Both the position numbers and the translations under genes were made by a program. Source: Ruthenibacterium sp. (GTDB lineage Bacteria; Bacillota; Clostridia; Oscillospirales; Ruminococcaceae). Taken from it: 64,000 nt of DNA. The stretch is taken from contig JAHHSL010000002.1 in assembly GCA_020025235.1 (NCBI GenBank), forward strand, positions 1 to 64,000. Reading direction: 5' to 3'. Under the pieces are notes generated by a model. That model made no database searches, was not told the DNA's origin, and saw nothing but the letters and a program-made list of their open reading frames with translations. This document shows positions 34,968 to 44,259 of this stretch, piece after piece. The first letter of the stretch is position 1, and every line of letters starts with the position of its first letter.

Positions 34968-36116
34968 ATGAAACGAATTACAGCGATCCTGCTTGCGGCG
35001 GTGCTGGCTTTTGCAATGACTGCATGCGGCGGCGATGCGCAGTCCGGCGCAAAGCCCGCTGAAGAAGAGCACAGTGCGGGCAGCGGACCTTCCGCACCGG
35101 AATCCGAACTGCCGGAACGGGATCTGATCACGGGCGGCGCGCTTTCCGATTATACAAAGGAGGGCGGCCGTCCGGCAGCCATTATGATCGACAACGCGCG
35201 CGCCGCACTGCCGCAGCGCGGGATCGGCTCTGCAGACGCGCTTTTTGAAATGGTGGCAGAGGGCGGAATCACGCGCCTTATGGCTCTGTTTTCCAACCCG
35301 AACGATGTGCCGCTGATCGGCCCGGTGCGTTCCGCGCGCGATCAGCATCTGCAGTGTGCGCTGCCGATGCGCTCGCTGATCGTGCACATCGGAACGAGCA
35401 TTTATGCGGAAAACCTGCTCAGCCAGTATGCGTATCCCACGGTGAACGGCCTGTATCTGGGCACGACGTCCTTTGTGTTTGACGAAGGGCGCAAAAACGA
35501 GGGCTACCATAACGAACACTGCTGGTATACCGATGCGGAAAAAATCGCAGCCGGTATTGAAAAAAGCGGGATCGATCCGAATGGTGCGGGCAAATCCCTG
35601 TTTGCATTTGTGCCCGAAGGCAGCGACGCGGTCGTGCCGGAACAGGGCGATGCGCCGGAGGTTGCCGTCAGCTTTTCACCGTCTGTGGCTGTGACGCTGA
35701 CATATGACGGGGAATCCGGCAAATACGGCAAAACGGCATACGGGGAACCGCATCTGGACGCCGAAACTGGGGAACAGCTTTGTTTTGAAAACGTGCTGGT
35801 GCTGTTTACCGAAGTGCGGCGCAAAAATCCGGATGACCCGAACAATATCGTAATGGATTTCGATATGTCGTCCGGCAGCGGCTACTACTGCTACGGCGGC
35901 AAGTACCGCAAAGTCGAATGGAAAAAGGGCGCGCCGGAAGACCCCATTCGCTTTACGGATGAACAGGGCAATGCCGTGCAGATCAACACCGGCAAAAGCT
36001 ATGTGGCAATTGTCGGCAACGACTGCCGCGAAACACTGCTGCTGGGCGGCGTGAACCCGCAGGCGGCAGAGGGCGGCGAAACGCAGGACGCTGCTTCCGA
36101 AGCACCCGCAGAATAA
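34968..36116 (+). CDS. Second DUF3048 (YerB-like) lipoprotein
   Basis: 382 residues from ATG 34968 with GAAAGGGG upstream. The signal MKRITAILLAAVLAFAMTAC ends in a lipobox with lipidated C20. The DUF3048 domain (about 65-375) repeats the segments of its neighbour: PQRGIGSADALFEMV, GGITRLMALFSN and IGPVRSARDQH. Sequence similarity between the two is moderate and the C-terminal halves differ, so the duplication is old. The C-terminal 20 residues are acidic and probably flexible. Cotranscribed with the first copy and ended by the hairpin at 36169. Confidence 0.9.
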   Translation: MKRITAILLAAVLAFAMTACGGDAQSGAKPAEEEHSAGSGPSAPESELPERDLITGGALSDYTKEGGRPAAIMIDNARAALPQRGIGSADALFEMVAEGGITRLMALFSNPNDVPLIGPVRSARDQHLQCALPMRSLIVHIGTSIYAENLLSQYAYPTVNGLYLGTTSFVFDEGRKNEGYHNEHCWYTDAEKIAAGIEKSGIDPNGAGKSLFAFVPEGSDAVVPEQGDAPEVAVSFSPSVAVTLTYDGESGKYGKTAYGEPHLDAETGEQLCFENVLVLFTEVRRKNPDDPNNIVMDFDMSSGSGYYCYGGKYRKVEWKKGAPEDPIRFTDEQGNAVQINTGKSYVAIVGNDCRETLLLGGVNPQAAEGGETQDAASEAPAE

Positions 36117-36168
36117 AATAAAGACAGAGTTCCGGCGCGGGGCGGCAGATGCCCTGCACCGGATATAA

Positions 36169-36205
36169 AAAGGCAGTATCGGGATGTTCCGATACTGCCT
36201 TTGTT
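36169..36205. terminator. Bidirectional terminator
   Basis: A perfect 14-bp stem AAAGGCAGTATCGG/CCGATACTGCCTTT around GATGTT lies between the DUF3048 pair and the convergent murC. Confidence 0.88.
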
Positions 36206-36238
36206 TCATCATAAGGATGCAGGAGTGCGGCGAAGGCG

Positions 36239-37615
36239 TCAGCCTTCCCAGCGGATCATTTTCTTTGCGGCCTTGTAGATATCGCCGCAGCCGAGCGTGA
36301 TGACAAGATCGCCGGGCTGTGCATGCTGCATAACGTGCTGCACAACTTCATCAAACGTGTTGTACCAGACGCTGCCGGGAATCTTTTCCGCAAGGTCTTT
36401 GGTGCGGACGGTGTAATCCTCCGCGCGCTCGCGGCTGCCCATGATCTCCGTCATCACGACATGATCGGCGATCTGCAGGACGCGGGCAAAATCATCCAGA
36501 AGCATTTCCGTGCGGGTGTAGGTGAACGGCTGGAACACCGCCCACACGTTTTTGTAATCCATTTTCTTTGCCGAAGAAAGGGTGGCCTCCAGCTCGGTGG
36601 GGTGATGTGCGTAATCGTCGGCGATCGTGATGCCGTTCACTTCGCCCAGAAATTCAAAGCGCCGGCCTGCGCCGCGGAACGCCTTGATGCCTTCGGCACA
36701 TTCGACCGCCGTGCAGCCGCACAGCTCTGCACAGGCAAACGCAGCCAGTGCGTTGTAGACATTGTGGCGGCCGGGGACAGAAAGCTCGATGTGGATAGCT
36801 GGGATATCGTGCACAAGCAGATCGAAGCAGTAGAACGACGGGCGGTATTCGTGCACGTTCACCGCTCGGTAATCCGCACAGGTGTCGATGCCGAAGGTGC
36901 ACACGTCGCGATCCAGATTGGCAATCACTTCGACGGTGTTTGCGTCATCCAGGTTCGCAACGATCTTATGCGACGTTAAAAGCGCGAATTTGCGGAACGA
37001 TGCTTTCAGGTTTTCCATGCTCTTGAAAAATTCAAGATGATCGGCGTCCACGTTCAGGATGACCGAAATATACGGGATCAGATGCAGGAACGTATTGTTG
37101 TATTCGCACGCCTCCACGATGATCTCGCGTCCGGTGCCGTAGCGTCCGTAGGAATCGATCAGCGGAAGCTTGCCGCCGATGATCGCGGCGGGGTCTGTTT
37201 TTGCCATGATCATGATCTGGGAAAGCATGGCGGTGGTTGTGGTCTTGCCGTGCGTGCCGGCAACGCAGACCGGATGCGGGTAGGTATTGGCAACATAGCC
37301 CAGCAGTACGCTGCGTTCTGCCGTGGGGATGCCAAGGCGTTCGGCTTCGGCAAGTTCAGGGTTATCGTGTGCAATCGCTGCGGAATACACGACAAGCTCT
37401 GCGCCGTGCACGTTTTCGGCGCGGTGCCCCATGGTGACGGGGATGCCCATTTTGCGTTCCCGGTCAATGATGTCGCCCTCGTTGACGTCCGAACCGGTGA
37501 TCTCGTATCCGACAGCGTGCAGGATCTGGACAAGCGGGAACATTCCGCTGCCGCCGATGCCGATAAAATGCAGCTTCATCTTGCCGTCCAGCAGTGTGCT
37601 GTTAAAACCATTCAT
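36239..37615 (-). CDS. murC: UDP-N-acetylmuramate-L-alanine ligase
   Basis: 458 residues from the ATG at 37615 with GAGGTG six bases before it; the open frame continues upstream but lacks a ribosome site. The Rossmann start KLHFIGIGGSGM, the ATP loop AGTHGKTTTTAML, FAGRRFEFLG-like GAGRRFEFLG and DDYAHHPTE are diagnostic. It adds L-Ala to UDP-MurNAc in the cytoplasm. It stands alone, not in an mra/dcw cluster. A TATAAT box lies at 37657-37652 with a poor -35. Confidence 0.97.
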   Translation of the reverse strand: MNGFNSTLLDGKMKLHFIGIGGSGMFPLVQILHAVGYEITGSDVNEGDIIDRERKMGIPVTMGHRAENVHGAELVVYSAAIAHDNPELAEAERLGIPTAERSVLLGYVANTYPHPVCVAGTHGKTTTTAMLSQIMIMAKTDPAAIIGGKLPLIDSYGRYGTGREIIVEACEYNNTFLHLIPYISVILNVDADHLEFFKSMENLKASFRKFALLTSHKIVANLDDANTVEVIANLDRDVCTFGIDTCADYRAVNVHEYRPSFYCFDLLVHDIPAIHIELSVPGRHNVYNALAAFACAELCGCTAVECAEGIKAFRGAGRRFEFLGEVNGITIADDYAHHPTELEATLSSAKKMDYKNVWAVFQPFTYTRTEMLLDDFARVLQIADHVVMTEIMGSRERAEDYTVRTKDLAEKIPGSVWYNTFDEVVQHVMQHAQPGDLVITLGCGDIYKAAKKMIRWEG

Positions 37616-37759
37616 TACATTCACCTCGTAATTAGAAGTATTGCTGATACCATTATAGCTTGAAATCAGGATAAAATAAACATATTCATGTAAATTTGGC
37701 GCATCATCATTTTTTTGGTATACTGAAAAGGAAAAAATGTGCAGGAGGTACGATGCAGC

Positions 37760-38572
37760 ATGGATCGGGACTTTGCCGGGGCGCACATGACCTGGAACAA
37801 TATGGTGCGGTGCACCGCAGAAGAAAAAGAAAAATATTACAAACAGGACAGCGAACGCGTTTTAAAACTATTTGTATTTACGGCGGAGCACCGCTGCAGC
37901 GTGGAGGCGGATACCATGCATGCGGCGCTTTCGGCGGCGCCGGGAATCCGGGCACTTTCGGGTAAAACGGCGGGCGCGGCGGCACAAAGGCTGCTGCTTT
38001 CGCACGGGCCCAGGGCGCTTGCCATGCTGGTGGAACGGGGAGCGTATCAGCCGTTCGGCCTGCCCGCGTGCCATGCGGATACAAAAGGGATCGCACTGCT
38101 GCCGGAAAACAGCGCCGTGCGCTGGCAGGTGTTTTTGCGCCGGTGCCGTGTGCCGGTGCAGCAATATGAAAAAATAGCGGCGGCGCTTTCACTTCCCGCT
38201 GCGCCGCAGGACGTCATGGCGGTCGAGACGCTTGCGCAGCTTTCCGCACCGCCCGAAGATGTGCCTGCGCTCAAGCGGCTGCTGAGCCGTCTGCCGGCTT
38301 CGGTGCCTTATGCGGCCGCGGCACAGATGCTTGCATACGGCGATGGACGCTGGGCGGGACAGGCGGCGCTTTATGAAACGCTGCTCGCTTCGCATGAGCC
38401 GTATCTTTTCGGCCATCTTGCCGTCACGCGGGCAGAGCTGCTTGCGGAGCATATCCCAAGCCGGAAGATCCCGCATGTGATGCGCGGGCTGCTGGACGCC
38501 GTGATCGCCGCGCCGCAGATCAATTACCCGCAGGCGCTTTTGGAGCTTGCGCCGCTGTTCGTGCGGCTGTGA
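37760..38572 (+). CDS. Hypothetical protein, Ala/Leu-rich, helical
   Basis: 270 residues from ATG 37760, eleven bases after AGGAGG. The sequence MDRDFAGAHMTWNNMVRCTA opens a mostly helical, Ala/Leu-rich protein with no signal peptide or membrane segment. There may be a helical-repeat pattern (VETLAQLSAPPEDVPALKRL and LPASVPYAAAAQMLAYGD), and the C-terminal half is reminiscent of repeat solenoids, but I recognise no family. It lies divergent from murC with about 145 bases between starts and precedes the carboxypeptidase gene by 93 bases. Codon use and GC match the genome, so it is a real gene. Confidence 0.65.
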   Translation: MDRDFAGAHMTWNNMVRCTAEEKEKYYKQDSERVLKLFVFTAEHRCSVEADTMHAALSAAPGIRALSGKTAGAAAQRLLLSHGPRALAMLVERGAYQPFGLPACHADTKGIALLPENSAVRWQVFLRRCRVPVQQYEKIAAALSLPAAPQDVMAVETLAQLSAPPEDVPALKRLLSRLPASVPYAAAAQMLAYGDGRWAGQAALYETLLASHEPYLFGHLAVTRAELLAEHIPSRKIPHVMRGLLDAVIAAPQINYPQALLELAPLFVRL

Positions 38573-38665
38573 ATGCTTGCGCAAAGCGGAAAACATCAGT
38601 ATAATACTATGGATAGGGAAAGAGAAGGGTGCACGGCGGCAGCCGTGCGGTGAGGAGTTTATTTC

Positions 38666-40174
38666 GTGAGAAAACTGCTTGGAATCATTTTGGTGCTGGC
38701 GCTGTGCGCCGGGCTGACGCCGGCCTTTGCGGCGCAGCAGGGTACACCGCCGCCGGTTACGGCACAATCGTATCTTGTTATGGATGCGGATACCGGACAG
38801 GTGCTGGTGGAAAAAGGCGGGTATGAGCAGCGCTATCCGGCCAGCATCACCAAGATCATGACGCTGGCGCTTGCCATGGAAAGATGCGGCGGGGATCTGT
38901 CGCAGCAGGTGACCGTCAGCTACCGCGCAACGCATGAGCTGGAAATGGGCTCTTCGCATGTGGCGCTGCAGCCGGATGAGGTGGTGACGCTGCAGGATCT
39001 GTTCAACGCGACGATCCTTGCCAGCGCAAACGACGCCGCCAACGTGCTTGCGGAATATACGGCGGGCAGCATCGAAGCGTTTGTCGATCTGATGAACGCC
39101 AAGGCGCAGGAGCTGGGGATGACGCAGACGCATTACTGCAATCCGCACGGGCTGCACGCCGACGGGCACCACACAAGCGCACATGACATGGCGGTGCTGA
39201 CGCGCTGGGCGCTGAGTGTTCCCGGCTTTCGGGAAATGTTCGGTGCGACGCAGTATACCATGCAGCCGACGAACAAGCAGGAAAAACAGCGCCTTTGGGG
39301 CACGGACAACTGCATGCTGGTGCCCTGCAAATATGAATATGAGGGCACAACAGGCGGCAAAAGCGGCTGGACGCATGAGGCGGGCTACACCATGGTGGAA
39401 ACCGTCACACGCGGGGATGTGACGCTGATCAGCGTCGTGCTGGGCTGTGCGAAGAAATACGATAAATTTGCCGACAGCGTGGCGCTTATGGATTACTGCT
39501 TTGATAATTTCACACGGCAGCAGATCTCCGCGGCACAGATGCAGCCCCCGCAGATCCCGGTGTACTATTCCGAAACCGAACCGAGCGTCGGCACCGCGCC
39601 GCCGCAGCTGGCGGAAAGCTACCCGCTTTTGCTGCACCGGGATGTTTCGCCGGAAAATGTTGCCGTGACGTTTGAAGCGCCGGAATCCTACATGGTGGAT
39701 ACGCCCTTTCAGGCAAAAATGCATTTTGCGCTCAAAGAGGGCACGGCACAGGGCAGCATGGCGGAAGATCTGGCAACGTATACCGTCGGTATCGATCAGA
39801 AAGCCGTCATGGCGCTGCTGGATGCCAATGCACAAGTATATGTAGATCGCCCGTCGTGGATGAAAATTTTGAAATGGATCCTCGGCGCGCTGTTCATTCT
39901 GGTGCTGATTCTGGCGGCACTGGTGGAAGGGCGCATTGCGTATGTGGCCTATATCAAGGCACAGCGGAAAAAGCGCCGCATGGCACGCCGACGCGCCGCC
40001 GCACAAAGCGCGCAGCAGGGCGTGGGCCCGCAGGTGCAGCAGCCGCGTCCGGTAAAAAGCCCGGCGCTGACACGGCAGACGGCACAGCGCAGGGCGCGGC
40101 ACTATACGGCACAGCATGCACGGCAGCCGTCGCGTGCGAAACAGCCGCCCAATACAGCGCGCGGACGGGATTGA
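38666..40174 (+). CDS. D-alanyl-D-alanine carboxypeptidase (penicillin-binding protein 5/6 type)
   Basis: 502 residues from a GTG start seven bases after GAGGAG. A signal peptide (1-22, ending AFA) precedes the peptidase S11 domain: SxxK is S60-I-T-K63, the SxN motif is SANDAAN, and the third motif reads KSG in GGKSGWTHEAG where KTG is usual. A PBP5-like C-terminal domain follows (about 290-390). A membrane segment (about 405-427, WILGALFILVLILAALVEG) and a 70-residue Arg/Gln/Ala-rich tail come last, so the protein is anchored at the C-terminus by a true transmembrane helix with a basic cytoplasmic tail. It trims pentapeptides in peptidoglycan. Confidence 0.92.
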   Translation: MRKLLGIILVLALCAGLTPAFAAQQGTPPPVTAQSYLVMDADTGQVLVEKGGYEQRYPASITKIMTLALAMERCGGDLSQQVTVSYRATHELEMGSSHVALQPDEVVTLQDLFNATILASANDAANVLAEYTAGSIEAFVDLMNAKAQELGMTQTHYCNPHGLHADGHHTSAHDMAVLTRWALSVPGFREMFGATQYTMQPTNKQEKQRLWGTDNCMLVPCKYEYEGTTGGKSGWTHEAGYTMVETVTRGDVTLISVVLGCAKKYDKFADSVALMDYCFDNFTRQQISAAQMQPPQIPVYYSETEPSVGTAPPQLAESYPLLLHRDVSPENVAVTFEAPESYMVDTPFQAKMHFALKEGTAQGSMAEDLATYTVGIDQKAVMALLDANAQVYVDRPSWMKILKWILGALFILVLILAALVEGRIAYVAYIKAQRKKRRMARRRAAAQSAQQGVGPQVQQPRPVKSPALTRQTAQRRARHYTAQHARQPSRAKQPPNTARGRD

Positions 40175-40181
40175 AAAACAG

Positions 40182-40219
40182 ACAGGCAGCTTTTCCGTGG
40201 GAAGGGCTGCCTGTTTTTT
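40182..40219 (+). terminator. Terminator of the carboxypeptidase gene
   Basis: The stem ACAGGCAGC/GCTGCCTGT, extended inward by CTTTTCC/GGGAAGG-type pairs, is followed by six T, eight bases after the stop codon. The 155 bases up to the MBOAT gene contain its likely promoter region (TATACTATAAT-like sequence near 40305). Confidence 0.88.
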
Positions 40220-40374
40220 GCTTTCAGGCACAGGAACCGGCGTCCGGATGCACAAAACCGATATTTGGATGCTGTCGTATACTTGCGAATCATGCGGAAA
40301 CCGATTATACTATAATAGGTTATACCTTGTGTGTGGGAACCGGCGCAAATGTACATAGGAAAGGAATACAGGAT

Positions 40375-41832
40375 ATGGGATTTCAGTCTGCACCGTTCTT
40401 TCTTCTTCTGGCGGCAACGATCGTTCTTTATTTTACGGTCCCGGTTAAATTTCAGAATTATGTTTTGCTGGCGGTCTGCTGGATCTTCTATTCTTACACC
40501 AGTTTTAAAAATCTTCTGCTTCTGATTGCGCTGACGCTGCTTGTCTACGGGGCGTCCCACTGGCTGACACACCTCAGGTCAAAGGGAGCGCGGCGCTGTC
40601 TGCTGACGATTTCACTTTTGCTGCTGTTTTCAAACCTTGTCTTTTTTAAATATTACGAGCCACTGCGCACAAGCTGCCAGCCGCTGTCGGCGCTGCCCTC
40701 GTGGGGGCGGCTTGCCGCACCGCTCGGCGTAAGCTTTTATACCTTCATGCTGGCGGGCTTTTTGATCGACGTTTCCCGCCAAAAACAAAAGCCGGAACGC
40801 AATTTTGTCCGCTTTTCGCTGTTTTCCAGCTTCTTTCCGATCATCTCTTCCGGCCCGATCGAGCGCGGCAGAACGCTTCTGCCGCAGTTTGAAGCACCGC
40901 ACCGCTTTGAGTATGAAACCTTCTGCTGCGGCGCATCCCGCATGCTGTGGGGATTTTTCAAAAAATTTGTACTCGCGGAAATGATCAGCATCAGCGTCAG
41001 CCGCGTGTTTTCCAATCTTTCGGTCTATCAGGGGCCGTTCCTTCTGCTTGCGGCGCTGATGTATTCCTATCAGCTTTACTGCGATTTTTCGGGCTATTCG
41101 GATATCGCGATCGGCACGGCGCGTCTGCTGGGCTTTACGGTGTGCGAAAACTTTGCGCGCCCGTTTGCCGCGCGCAGCTTTCAGGAGCTGTGGCGGCGCT
41201 GGCATATCAGCCTGACGTCCTGGTTCCGCGATTATCTGTATTTCCCGCTCGGGGGCAGCCGCAAAGGCACGCTGCGCACCTATGTGAATATTATGATCGT
41301 ATTCCTGGCAAGCGGCATCTGGCACGGTGCGGCGCTCAATTTTGCCATTTGGGGCGCGATGAACGGCGTGTTCATGGTGCTTTCCCGCGCGGCGCAAAAG
41401 CGGCGCAGGGAAAATCCGCCGAAGGAAGGCTCAAAAATGCGCAGGACGCTTTCGGCACTGGTGCGCATTGCGGCGGTGTATCTGATGTTTACCGCGTGCA
41501 TCGTGTTCTTCCGCGCACAGACAACGCAGGATGCGCTGTATGTGTACGCCAACCTGTTCACCGGCTGGAAGCAGGCGCTGCTGGATCCTTCGGGCACGAT
41601 CGCGCTTTTGAAGACCATGAATATCGGCCGGGTGTCGCTGCTTGTTATGGCAGGCGGCGCGGCACTGGTGGAATGGGGCGAATGGCGCGCGGAAAAAGCA
41701 CATATGGAAACCGGCGAATGGGTCCGGATGCACAAGCCTGCGGTGCGCATTGCACTGTACTATGTGCTTTTGCTGGCGCTTGCCTTCTTCGGTGCGCTGG
41801 GTACATCGAATTTCATCTACTTTGATTTCTGA
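40375..41832 (+). CDS. MBOAT-family membrane O-acyltransferase
   Basis: 485 residues from ATG 40375; the frame is open further upstream into the carboxypeptidase gene but the ribosome site AGGAAAGGAA marks this start. About eleven membrane segments. The family signature is seen in QELWRRWHISLTSWFRDYLY, FPLGGSR and SGIWHGAALNF, with the invariant catalytic histidine in IWHG. DltB/AlgI/PatA-type proteins pass acyl groups across the membrane to a partner. The partner gene follows after ten bases. The pair probably O-acetylates an extracellular polymer; no dltA or dltC is present, so teichoic acid D-alanylation is unlikely. Confidence 0.92.
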   Translation: MGFQSAPFFLLLAATIVLYFTVPVKFQNYVLLAVCWIFYSYTSFKNLLLLIALTLLVYGASHWLTHLRSKGARRCLLTISLLLLFSNLVFFKYYEPLRTSCQPLSALPSWGRLAAPLGVSFYTFMLAGFLIDVSRQKQKPERNFVRFSLFSSFFPIISSGPIERGRTLLPQFEAPHRFEYETFCCGASRMLWGFFKKFVLAEMISISVSRVFSNLSVYQGPFLLLAALMYSYQLYCDFSGYSDIAIGTARLLGFTVCENFARPFAARSFQELWRRWHISLTSWFRDYLYFPLGGSRKGTLRTYVNIMIVFLASGIWHGAALNFAIWGAMNGVFMVLSRAAQKRRRENPPKEGSKMRRTLSALVRIAAVYLMFTACIVFFRAQTTQDALYVYANLFTGWKQALLDPSGTIALLKTMNIGRVSLLVMAGGAALVEWGEWRAEKAHMETGEWVRMHKPAVRIALYYVLLLALAFFGALGTSNFIYFDF

Positions 41833-41842
41833 GGAGAAGATC

Positions 41843-42922
41843 ATGAAACGAGTTTTGAAATCTTTCCTGATTTTTCTTCCGTTTGTTCTGCTCATTGTCT
41901 GCGTGAATGTCTATGCGGACCCGGCCAATGTGCTGAACATCGGCTATGAACGGCAGGTTGCGGAAATCCTGACGCAGGGGAAGAATGTCGAAAACCTGCG
42001 CAATATGGACGACCGCGCCTTTATGGGGGAATATGCTGCCATGCGCACCGAACCGGTGGGCACGCTTGCGCTCGGCTCCAGCCATTCCATGCAGCTGACA
42101 AAAGAGCTGACGGGGGATGAAGCCTTTTTCTGTGCGGGTGTTACCGGCGCGGATATGCGGGACTGCATTTCCATTTACCGCCTGTTCAAAAACAAGGGGC
42201 TGCTGCCAAAGCGTGTGATCCTTTCGGTGGATTACTGGTTTTTGAGCGAGGGTACGTTTGAAACGCGCGCCATGACGGACGGCTATGTACAGTTCTGCCG
42301 CGATCACGGTCTGCAGGCGCTGCAGGCCGATTGGGTCAACAGCGTGCGTCAGAAAATCGAAAAACGCGGACAGGCGTTTTCGATCCCCTATTTTCAGAAA
42401 AGCCTGAAATACATGCAGAAGGGGCTGCACCGTGAAAGCGAGCCGATCCCGACAGATGTACATAAATCTTCAGGCAATATGCGGCGCGCGGATGGCAGCT
42501 ACTGCTATGAGGAATGGTACCGCGATGCCCCGCAGGAGGATATCAACATCCGCGCAGAGGGCAATATCCTGTCAAAGCCAAGCTTTGCAAGCGATTTTAC
42601 CGGCGTGTCGAAGGAGCTTGTCCGTCAGATGGAGGTCTTTTTGCAGGAAATGCAGGAGGACGGCGTGCAGGTTGCAGTGCTGTTTGCCCCGTATCATCCG
42701 GCCTATTACGACTTCATGGCTGCGTCCGATGACAACTATGTCGAAATCCTGGATACCGAACGTCTGGTGACAGAGCTTGCGCAGAAAAACGGGGCAAAGG
42801 TGTTCGGTTCGTTCAATCCGCATGTGCTTGGGCTGACAGAAGCGGATTTTTACGACGGCCTGCACTGCAGCGAAGAAGCGATGTATCGTTTTTACCCCGA
42901 GGATCTTTTTGAGATCCAATAA
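41843..42922 (+). CDS. SGNH-like membrane-anchored acyltransferase partner of MBOAT
   Basis: 359 residues from ATG 41843 with GAGGAGA upstream. One N-terminal membrane helix (5-25) leaves the rest outside the cell. The block I motif is G78-S79-S80-H81-S82 in LALGSSHSM, where a serine nucleophile fits, and the C-terminal D338-G-L-H341 (FYDGLHCS) fits the Asp/His of an SGNH hydrolase. This is the arrangement of DltD, AlgJ/AlgX and PatB, which accept acyl groups from MBOAT proteins and place them on polysaccharides. Its overlap in transcript with the MBOAT gene supports this role; the target polymer is unknown. Confidence 0.8.
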   Translation: MKRVLKSFLIFLPFVLLIVCVNVYADPANVLNIGYERQVAEILTQGKNVENLRNMDDRAFMGEYAAMRTEPVGTLALGSSHSMQLTKELTGDEAFFCAGVTGADMRDCISIYRLFKNKGLLPKRVILSVDYWFLSEGTFETRAMTDGYVQFCRDHGLQALQADWVNSVRQKIEKRGQAFSIPYFQKSLKYMQKGLHRESEPIPTDVHKSSGNMRRADGSYCYEEWYRDAPQEDINIRAEGNILSKPSFASDFTGVSKELVRQMEVFLQEMQEDGVQVAVLFAPYHPAYYDFMAASDDNYVEILDTERLVTELAQKNGAKVFGSFNPHVLGLTEADFYDGLHCSEEAMYRFYPEDLFEIQ

Positions 42923-42998
42923 CTGCACAGCGGCTGCATAAGGGCGGCTGTGCGCGATCGAAACTGTATCGTTTAGAAAACGGAGGAAAGGGCAAAGA

Positions 42999-44222
42999 AT
43001 GCCGGATTGTATTATTATCGGCGCTGGCGCAGCCGGCCTTTTTGCAGCGGGAAGTGCGCTGCAGCAGGGCAAAAGCGTCGTACTGCTGGAGCATAAGGAA
43101 AGCCCCGGCAGAAAACTGCTGATTACAGGCAAGGGACGCTGCAATGTGACAAACAACTGCAGCGAGGAGGAATTTCTCAAAAACGTCCGGCGCAATCCGC
43201 GCTTTCTGTATTCGGCTCTGGCGGCATGTCCGCCGTCCCGCGTCATGGAAATCTTTGAAAACGAGCTGAACGTCCCGCTGAAAACCGAGCGCGGACGCCG
43301 CGTGTTCCCACAGAGCGACCGCGCCGCCGATATCCTGAACGCGCTTTTGCGCCGTGCACAGGCAGCGCAGATCCGGTATCAGGGCGCAAAGCGGCTGTGC
43401 ATCGAAAACGGGCGCTGCACGGGCGTGGAACTGGAAAACGGCGAAATATTGTCCGCACCGTCTGTCATCGTGGCGACGGGCGGCGTTTCGTACCCCACGA
43501 CGGGTTCCACGGGCGATGGCTACCGCTTTGCACAGCAGGCGGGGCATACGGTCATCCCGCCGGAGCCGAGCCTTGTCTCACTGGTGGAGCGCGGCGGCAC
43601 ATGCAAGCGCATGATGGGCCTTTCGCTGCGCAACGTGGAGCTGACGCTGTGGGAGGGAAAGAAAAAGCGCTTTTGTGAACAGGGCGAGATGCTGTTTACG
43701 CATTTTGGCGTATCAGGGCCGCTGGTGCTTTCCGCAAGTGCGCATATCCGCGATATGAAAAAATACGGCTACCGGATCGAAATCGATCTGAAGCCGGCGC
43801 TTTCCCCGGAAAAGCTGGACCGCCGCGTGACAGAGGATTTTGCACTGCTGGCGGGCAAGGAGGCTTCGCACTGCCTTGTGAAGCTGCTTCCGGCTTCGAT
43901 GCAGCCCGTTATGCTGGAAAAATGGGGCATCGAACCCGACCGAAAAGTGAACCAGATCACGCGCGAAGAACGCAGAAGGCTTGTGGAACTGCTCAAGGCG
44001 TTCCCGATCGAGCTTTCCGGCAAGGGCGACCTTGCGCACGCTGTTGTGACAAGCGGCGGGGTATGCGTGAAGGAAATCGACCCGAAAACCATGGAAAGCA
44101 AGCTGTGCAGCGGGCTTTATTTTGCGGGCGAGGTGCTGGACGTGGACGCCTACACCGGCGGCTACAATCTGGGCATCGCGTTTGCAACGGCACATGCCGC
44201 GGCAACCCACCTGCACGGATAA
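42999..44222 (+). CDS. BaiN/HI0933-like flavoprotein (NAD(P)/FAD-dependent oxidoreductase)
   Basis: 407 residues. The dinucleotide loop GAGAAGLFAAGSAL, the motif SPGRKLLITGKGRCNVTN and the C-terminal GEVLDVDAYTGGYNL are the hallmarks of the HI0933/YhiN/BaiN group. Members bind FAD; BaiN of Clostridium scindens was linked to bile-acid 7-dehydroxylation, but most homologues are uncharacterised, and this one lies with housekeeping genes. GGAGGAAAG precedes the ATG. It probably starts the run with cmk, plsC and ispH-S1 (gaps of 37, 2 and 62 bases), which is a common Clostridia gene order. Confidence 0.9.
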   Translation: MPDCIIIGAGAAGLFAAGSALQQGKSVVLLEHKESPGRKLLITGKGRCNVTNNCSEEEFLKNVRRNPRFLYSALAACPPSRVMEIFENELNVPLKTERGRRVFPQSDRAADILNALLRRAQAAQIRYQGAKRLCIENGRCTGVELENGEILSAPSVIVATGGVSYPTTGSTGDGYRFAQQAGHTVIPPEPSLVSLVERGGTCKRMMGLSLRNVELTLWEGKKKRFCEQGEMLFTHFGVSGPLVLSASAHIRDMKKYGYRIEIDLKPALSPEKLDRRVTEDFALLAGKEASHCLVKLLPASMQPVMLEKWGIEPDRKVNQITREERRRLVELLKAFPIELSGKGDLAHAVVTSGGVCVKEIDPKTMESKLCSGLYFAGEVLDVDAYTGGYNLGIAFATAHAAATHLHG

Positions 44223-44259
44223 ACAACGGCGGCACATCCGCCTTTAAAGGAGAGATAGC

